DNA from: Centroberyx gerrardi
Lineage: Eukaryota > Chordata > Actinopteri > Beryciformes > Berycidae
Length of the DNA stretch: 64,000 nucleotides
Direction: 5' to 3'
Assembly (NCBI RefSeq): GCF_048128805.1
Contig: NC_136016.1
Location: forward strand, 6,034,501-6,098,500
Below the pieces are notes generated by a model. That model was not told where the DNA came from. It saw nothing but the letters and a program-made list of their open reading frames with translations, and did no database searches. The position numbers and the translations under genes are program-made. This document shows positions 56,873-64,000 of this stretch, piece by piece; the first letter of the stretch is position 1, and each line of letters begins with the position of its first letter.

Positions 56873-59800
56873 TTATTGGGGAGCCAGAGACGGCATCATC
56901 TCCTCTAGACAGGCTGTGATTTCCTCTGTGATCCTCCGCAGGGGAGCCGTGACGGGGCTGACGTGCTGCTCTATCCACTCCTGGGCCGTAGAGTCTGGGT
57001 AAAGACGCACCATCTCCCCCCTCACCGCCTCCACCTTCTGCTCCAACACGGCCAACAGCCTGAGGAGAGACGGACAGGGGAAGAGGGGACACAAATAAGA
57101 AAGGATGGGTGTATGAGTAGAAATTTTAGAAAGTTTATCAAGTAAAAATACCAAACATTTGCTAGTTACAGTCTCACACATGCTAAGATTTGCTGCTTTT
57201 CTCAATTTCATATTATTATAAAATGAATACTTTGGGTTTTTTGGCTGCTGGTCAGACTAAGTAAGAAATTTAAGAATCACTTGTTCTGGTAACTTGTAAT
57301 GGGCTTTGTCATTATTTTCTGACATTTTATAGACTAAATGATTAATTGATTAATCGAAAAAATAATGAATAGATTCATCGATAATGAAAATAATCGTTCG
57401 TTGCAGCCTTTCACACAATGCAGGGTATCTGCAGGTTTCAGAAAGCTAAATTTAAGACTTTTTAATTTAGCTTTTCTATAAATGGGCAACAGTTTTTAAG
57501 GACCTGCAGATTACCCTGTAATTCGAAAAAGGAGGATACTGTACAGAGATTCAGGCTCACATTGTCGCTTGACTCTGAATCTGCATGGTGATAAGAGGGT
57601 TGACCATCTTCCTCTGTCGGTGGTAGGGAGTGAACCATCCTCTTACAAACCTACAGTAGCACAGAAGAAGTTTCCCATAAAAGCATGATTTCTGGCTATT
57701 TGTGACAAGTTTGTGGTAGATGAAAATAAGATTTTATGATCATTGCATATAACTCACATGCTACTTTCAAAATAGCGCATGTCCTCCGAGTTCAGCAGTG
57801 ATGTGAGCTCCACAACCAACTCAGCCAGCTGCCTTCCTGCAAACAACGAGTCACCCGCTGAAGTCCTGAGACACACCGACAAAATCCAGTCAGTTCTGCA
57901 GACACTCATATTAAATACGACACTTTCTAATATGTCAGTACGGTTAATGAAACAATCAGGGTGCAGGGTCTCACCTCTGCATGGCCTCCACCTCCACAGA
58001 GGATATGCCCAGGCTCTCTGTCACCTTGCTTTGAGCCTCAGCACTGAACTGGCCATGGATGAGGGTCTGGAGACAGGCTGCTAGTGACGGAAGAGCCAGC
58101 GGCATCAGCTCACACAGAACGGACAGATGGTCATACCTGGCATTGGGGGGGGAAAATGGACCAGGTAAAAACGTCATTTATTACACAATGGACATATTAT
58201 AAACAGACAGATCGACTGTCTCTAGACCTCCACCTCCCCCATATTAGCACTCACAAAGTACAAAAAGTTGCGTAAAAAATGATAATGCATTGAAAAGCTA
58301 CCATCAACCTGGCTAATAACTGTAACCCTGATCATTTCCTTTGGTTCTTACCTTTGCCAGCCTGTGAGTGCGATGCCCTGCAGGTTCATGGCAGCGGGGG
58401 CGGAGGCTGCCACCTTCAGCCACTGCAGGTGGTTGTCCACATGCCTCTGGGTGCCGGGCACACTGCTGTGAACGCTGGTGGAGCCTTTAAAGGAGCTGGC
58501 TGCCCACAGCTCTGACAGACCGGCACTGTGGTACTTCTCCAGCAGAGACACTGGAGAGCACAGAAGGATTAATATACATCACTATCCATAGCTCCCACGT
58601 TAGCAACTACATTGAAGTACAAAGGTTACGTAAAATTGATAACGCATTATTAGTGTCCAAGTGATTTCCAAATTCTAACATTTCATGCAGCAGTTCTTAC
58701 CAGTGTTGTCCACATCCAGCACAGGGTTGTAGTCCCACAGCATGGGCTGGACTAGTCCTACTAGACCACTGGCTGTCACATGAATAACAACAGAAAGAGT
58801 ATTTGAGTGCATTAATACCACCAAACATAGTGGTTCCAAAAGTGGGGTCGAGGGACCAGCAGGGGTCCTTGAGAGGGTTCCAGCAGGTCCCCAGCAAAAT
58901 GAGGAATAGTTTAATTTTGCTATTACTTCCATCCCTAGAAGTTAGCCCAATTGACCTTATTCACACAGCGGCCATTTTGAATACTCAGTGGCATATATAT
59001 ATAAAACTAGCGTTACTTCAACACATAATGGAGGACTTCAAATAGACTCAACAGTTATCAAATTAGCTAGCAGGGAAGTTAGCCAGTTTACTAGTTAGTA
59101 GCTACTAGCTAGCTAAATACGCTAGACTCTGGTAGCTAGCAATAATAGGCCAAATAATGTGAACCTGAGATCCATTTATTTTAATATGTTTTTCAATCGG
59201 TATCTGTGAAATGATAAATGTTTATATGATGTGCATCTTAGGACAGAGCTGAACTTGCTCTTCCAAGTACTTTCCCACCCCGTTCAAAATGGCCACTGTG
59301 TGCATAAGGCATAGGAATAAGGTCAATTGTATAAGGATGACTGTTGTGATCATAGGTTTCACTCCCCCCACTGTATCTGCCCACCTAAAGTATAGACACT
59401 TATATAATTCATATCTGACAACAAATGTCTTTTCAGATTGGGTTATTTGGGGTTCCATCCTCTTATTACATGAAGTCCATAGTTAAATGTGACTCTATTC
59501 CCCCCTCACCTTTCAGTGTGTCGTGGCCCATCCCTCTCAGCATGTCGTCCCACATGATGACGTTCAGGTGAGGCCACGCCTCCTTGACGGCCTTGGCCAC
59601 CCTGGTCACATGACTCAGGAAAAGTTTCTCCACTGTGTTTCCAGGTGAGGCCAACCAGAGTTTTGACTCCTCTCCTTCACCTAGCAGATACACCTGAGGA
59701 AGGGAGACAGCGTGAGAAGTCGCTGTGGATCTAGGCTGCACATGGGCATTCTCTTCACTTTTTATCTCTCCAATTTGGGTTCACAGCCTTTCTCTCTTAC

Positions 59801-60798
59801 GATCAAGAGACTAGTCCTCACCTCATCTGCTCCAATGTGCAGTGTCTGTAGGCCCGGGTGCAGCTCCACCACCTGCCTCAGCATCTCCATCACCAGCCGC
59901 ACCCCTTCCTCTCTGTGGGGATTCAGGGTGCCCAGACAGTGGGCCACCTCTCTCAGGCCCCCCAGCGACTGATGCTTCAACACAAACTACAACAGAGAGA
60001 GAGAGACAGTGAGAGCGAGAGATGGGAGTACCATGTTAATAGTTACAACCAATTCGAAACAGCAGAAGAGTGCCTGCCTCACCTCCATGTGACCGAACGT
60101 CTGCACCAGCGGGATGACCTCCAACCCCTTGGATTTGGCAACATCCTGGATAGACAAGACTACCTCACGGCTGAAAGGAGTATATAAATAAACAGCCGGA
60201 AACAATTTAGTCCCCATATCCAAGACTAGTAATTTTTCCAAAGCATCTTTATGACAGGACAAGCTCGTGCATAAAGCGTTATCTCTGTAGCGCACAGGAG
60301 GTTCAGTCAAGGCAAGGATTTACAGTTTTATTACAGGATCTGATAAAAAGCACATACACCCTCACACTCACACACACACACACACACGCACACAGACAGG
60401 AATAACCATCAGATAAGCATATAAATTGGCCAATATCGGTGATAACTTCAGTTGGGAGGGGAATGAGCAATGTCTGGTGTTTGTGCGTGTGTGTGTGTGT
60501 GTGTGTGTCCACCTGTAGGCAGGGTGTGCTGTGGCCTGCAGCAGGCTCAGCTCGCCCCCATAAGGAAACATGTCCTCATACTCCACCAGCAGGCCATCAG
60601 CTCCCAGTTGAGAGAACAGCTCAATCAGCTGAGGAAATACAAGACACAGGCATCATTAACAGTATAAACAGACTGACATATGTTTAAATGAGTGCTGCAA
60701 TAGTTTCTTACCTTGTGAAGGTATTCAATTCTTGGAGGGGCACCTTTCAAATCCAGGTGAACTAGTTTCTTTCCTTTGGGCCATGGGGGAAAATTCAT
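56873..60798 (-). CDS. hexd: Hexosaminidase D (GH20)
   Basis: Eleven exons: 60798-60712, 60628-60513, 60170-60083, 59986-59822, 59693-59510, 58772-58701, 58550-58352, 58136-57975, 57865-57758, 57650-57561, 57059-56873; 1458 nt, 485 residues (human 486). HEXD is a nucleocytoplasmic beta-hexosaminidase of family GH20 that removes terminal N-acetylgalactosamine. Matches include [94 protein letters not shown] and [18 protein letters not shown]. The catalytic Asp-Glu pair of GH20 is intact (D151, E152). No signal peptide, as expected. A donor (TTCCTG|GTGAGT) near 60908 probably ends a non-coding first exon. Confidence 0.95.
60360..60512. repeat. CA and GT microsatellites in HEXD intron 2
   Basis: CA run at about 60362-60390 and GT run at about 60485-60508, in opposite phase and able to pair with each other. 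Confidence 0.8.
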
Positions 60799-61429
60799 TC
60801 TGGCTCAAATCCTTTACAGGCAGCAAGTAGATATCTTACAAGCCCGTAATATGCACAGGTGTGTATGTGTGTGTGTTTATGTGTGCAGGAACATCTGCTG
60901 GACTCACCAGGAATGCAGAAACCGCACCAGACTGAGTTAGGATACCAGAAAGTGGAAATGACTTGTATATTATAATGGAGGGCGAGTTGGATCACATTCC
61001 ACACGAGACGATGTTAGTGTCCGTCGCTTTCACTTGTTTCAAAACATAACGCACTGATGTAGGTAATCGATTAGTTTTGTCTCAGCTGACAGAGCAATCG
61101 ATGAGAGTATGCATTTTAATTTATAACGTTTTCTTTTTTTGTGCAGTCTAGTGAAGACTGTCAAACAGTACCAACGCTGTATAATTGTATTATTTCTGTA
61201 ATTCTGTGTGTATTTTCTGCAGTCAGGCGCTTTCTGGCACGCGATGACGTGGCCCAATGAAAACACTGGCTTCTCTTCCGAAGAGCCAATCAGACGTGCC
61301 GTTACGCGTCCACCAGGAAGTCACCAGAGTGGTACCAAGCTGCTGCTGGGATGGTACATGGTTTTGTGTAGACAGGAATCACTTTTTATCATTTTTTGTG
61401 TGTGTTTTCTAAATGCCCCGTGGGTCGAA
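60799..61429. promoter_or_regulatory. Divergent promoter region of HEXD and OGFOD3
   Basis: The two start codons lie about 630 nt apart and point away from each other. The middle (61230-61340) contains CCAATGAAAA, AGCCAATCAG (CCAAT boxes in plus orientation) and several CpG (GCGATGACGTGG), typical of a shared housekeeping promoter. Confidence 0.6.
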
Positions 61430-63214
61430 ATGACAGTGCAGCGACGAGGGAATACGAAGGTTTCGGATGCAAACGGAATAGAGAAGAAAATCAAAAGGTA
61501 AGTGAATAAAATAATGCTGGACTCTTGTGTGAAGCTGGGCAGGGTGAATGGGGAGAGTGGGATGTAGTGGAGGGAAAACCCAACTAAACTGTATTTGTAG
61601 AATATATGAGCTTACCCGCCGTTTTGTTTATACTATGACCTAAATTCATGGTATGCATCCTAGTAATTAGTATCAAATTGATCTAAGTTGTATGAGGATG
61701 GAATGTTTTATTGAAAATGTGTTTATCTTGGTGCTTGTTTGCCTTATGATGAGGTCATAGTTTACCTCCAGACCACAAACACCCAACATTTGACCCCTCT
61801 GACCTGTGTTCTGTCCTCCTCAGGGGCAACGCCCTGCGCCAGGCCTCCGCATGGAGGGGGTCCCGAGGGCCCCTGGTTTTGCTGCTGGGCGCCGTGGCGC
61901 TGTGTGGGGCGGCTGCCTGGCTGTACGTCACCACGCGGGACAGCGAGATCACAGAAACACTGGCCAGCCAGGGCGAGCTGGTCTCCCCCCAGCCCCGGGT
62001 CTACACCGTCCGGTGCTCCGAGGACTACGAGAACTACAAGCGCTACCCGGGTGAGGCCGCCTCTGCTGTGTAAACATGACTCAGATGAGATAAAGCCAAG
62101 GCCCACTTGATAAATAACCTTCTAATCCAGTCGTACCACTCCTGCTCTTGGATCTGATTCAGCCTATCAATAGCAGTGAGTCGCTTCATATGAAATTATA
62201 GCTATCCAGTCCAAAAACGTCACTTCTTGAAGGTGAAAACTGTAATGCAGCAACACTGCTTATCCAGGCAATCTAAGTAGAAGTCAACTACAAAGCTGAC
62301 TGTCATTCCTGTGCATAGTGTGCTCTCTAGTGGTGAAAAGCAGCAAAAGTAACTTGGTTTCCACAGCTTTCTGCATGGCTTTCAGGATGAAACTTCAACT
62401 CATGTCATAAAGCTAAAGAGCTCTCAGCAAGTGTAAATGTAGTTAATTGGAAATTTTTATGTTGCATCATATTGGAACCAAAGTGCTCTGATTCTCTCAA
62501 CTCCAAACCCAACTTATTGGTTGGCATACACTGCAGAAACATCCAAGAATATTGGATAAACCTCTCCGGTCTGCCTGGCATCTTGTGAAGGAAGAGATTT
62601 TAAAACAAAAACTTTGAGGCTAAACTTGGCAGATGCTGAAGCTGAAGTTGAGAAAGCAAACGTATCTTATTAAACGCGGGCTGCTTGGAGCTCCGACTGT
62701 GCATCTCAAGTGTCTAAAGTCAACACAGTGGGGATTCAGGTTTAGAGCAATAAATTCTGATGGTCAGGAGGTTGGAGGGAAGCCCGGGAGTTTGTAGCAG
62801 CGATGGGCAGAAGTCCGACAAACTCCCTACCTTGGACTTCTTCTGCCACTTTCTCGCTCTCTCTTCTCTCTTGCTTCGGGGCCACAAAAGCCTCCAAAGC
62901 CAGTAGAGGATATTGCATCAATATACACTGTACATGTCTCTCTCTCTCTCTCTCTCCCAGGATGCACTCCTCAGAAGTGCGGCCGCGCAGTCGCAGACAG
63001 TGTGGTGAGCAGGGAGGAAGCTCAGGTCCTCAGGAGGTAAACAACATCATACAAAGTACTGGCTGTCTCCCCTTCCCCTCCTTCCCAGTCCTATTTTTCC
63101 ATTCCATGTGTTCCCTCTCTCCAGTATTGATGAGTTACTTGGAATACTTTCTGTCTCCGTTGCACACACAGGCTGGCGGAGAGGGGGCTGGCGCTGGCCG
63201 GCTCAGAGGGAGGA
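61430..63214 (+). CDS. ogfod3: 2-oxoglutarate/Fe(II) oxygenase domain protein 3, 5' part
   Basis: Exons seen: 61430-61497, 61824-62050, 62961-63036, 63172-63214 (donor GTGAGT after it), 138 residues in frame; the gene continues beyond the window. Matches to OGFOD3 are the basic start MTVQRRGNTKVSDANG, a single membrane anchor (PLVLLLGAVALCGAAAWLYV, about residues 39-58), VRCSEDYENYKRYPGCTPQK, CGRAVADSVVSREEAQ and AERGLALAGSEGG. This is a type II membrane protein whose catalytic dioxygenase domain, with the His/Asp iron ligands, would lie in the missing exons. Function in cells is poorly known. Confidence 0.9.
62937..62956. repeat. TC microsatellite abutting an OGFOD3 acceptor
   Basis: A TC run forms the polypyrimidine tract immediately before the acceptor CCCAG at 62960, so its length could influence splicing. 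Confidence 0.8.
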
Positions 63215-63529
63215 GTGAGTATATCCTCAAAAAAGCTTTAATATTGTTAGAATAATGGTACAATGCACGCACACTTCAGGCAGTGAGTCTCGAGTGGATC
63301 CGCTCTTCTTCGGGCAGCATGTATTGTATAGCTATATTCACTGTTCCATGGCCTATATATGCATTTTGATCTTGGTTACTGTTGCCTCTTTGGGAATCCT
63401 TTGCCCTTCTCCACACCTTTTACTGTTATGCTATTAATAAAGTATGTTATGTATCTCCCGCTTCCAAAGATTTTAGGGAATATGTGTGGGTAGAACACCC
63501 TTGTTGAAACAGACCAAACTGCCCCACTG

Positions 63530-64000
63530 ACGATACTAAGATCAGACCGATATATGGGTTTGCCAATATACTGGAAAAATAGTGGCCTTTTATTCAGAAT
63601 TGGTCAGTCAGTATTGTCCACATCTGATATGATGAATATAATTTAATTTGTATGATTATGGATTTCTTGTAAAATTGATCAATACTCCACTGGTTGTCTG
63701 TGGGAAGCTCTTAACCTGAATTGATACTAATATGAAATTTTGATTGGATTGGAAGTGTGCATATAGTCTTTGGTTTCAGTGGAGAGTTTTAGTGTCCCAT
63801 GATGATCTAAATGCCGTTTCAGAGGCTTTTCCACCCTGCCAATAATACAAATCTGGGGCAAACACAGAATACTTGCAGTTTTTTGGGGATTTTATGGCAT
63901 GAAAATTGTCAAATTCAAAGATTTTGCCCTTCAAAAATCCATATTGGCTGAACCCCAGATGCACTTTGCTCAATGTTATCCTGACTCCCCACTGTAAGTG
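63530..64000. repeat. Second copy of the CYBC1-intron repeat, in an OGFOD3 intron
   Basis: Collinear with 54377-55105 as described there, without the inserted LINE-tail-like segment; it runs to the window end. Confidence 0.6.

Overview
The window reads as nuclear DNA of a bony fish, most likely a percomorph teleost. Genes are split into many short exons with GT-AG introns. Fish-type DNA transposon remnants (Tc1, hAT, piggyBac), LINE fragments and CA/GT microsatellites fill the spacers. Gene names come from reading spliced exons against remembered vertebrate proteins; no search was run. For each complete gene the exon lengths were summed and the reading frame stays open from start to stop.

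Left part (1-28.5 kb). A TRIM65-like RING/B-box/coiled-coil gene (minus) stands head-to-head with MRPL38 (plus, nine exons, 386 aa). Then comes a four-exon gene (plus, 10374-13572) for a secreted 871-residue protein that I do not recognise by family. About 80% of it is one array carrying roughly 90 consecutive D-N-[V/M]-T N-glycosylation sequons. A decayed Tc1 element with nested insertions follows, then FDXR (minus, twelve exons, 479 aa), whose introns hold a hAT element and other repeats.

Middle part (28.5-41 kb). A repeat-rich spacer with nested LINE fragments precedes two single-Ig-domain membrane protein genes, both minus: a CD7-like gene (236 aa) and a shorter unrecognised one (210 aa).

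Right part (41-64 kb). NARF (minus, eleven exons, 462 aa), a piggyBac-family transposon with an open 667-residue transposase, CYBC1/EROS (plus, 207 aa), HEXD (minus, eleven exons, 485 aa) and the 5' part of OGFOD3 (plus, cut by the window end). NARF/CYBC1 and HEXD/OGFOD3 are divergent pairs. TRIM65, MRPL38 and FDXR match human 17q25.1, while CD7, NARF, CYBC1, HEXD and OGFOD3 match human 17q25.3, so two blocks that are apart in human lie side by side here.

Most interesting item: the sequon-repeat glycoprotein gene. Its layout (signal peptide, short leader with a basic site, compact Asn-glycosylated repeats, short tail) resembles what is known of fish cortical-alveolus L-hyosophorin precursors, but this is inference. 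No LTR retrovirus, Polinton, CRISPR array or rRNA was recognised, and tRNA/snoRNA genes were not systematically searchable by eye.
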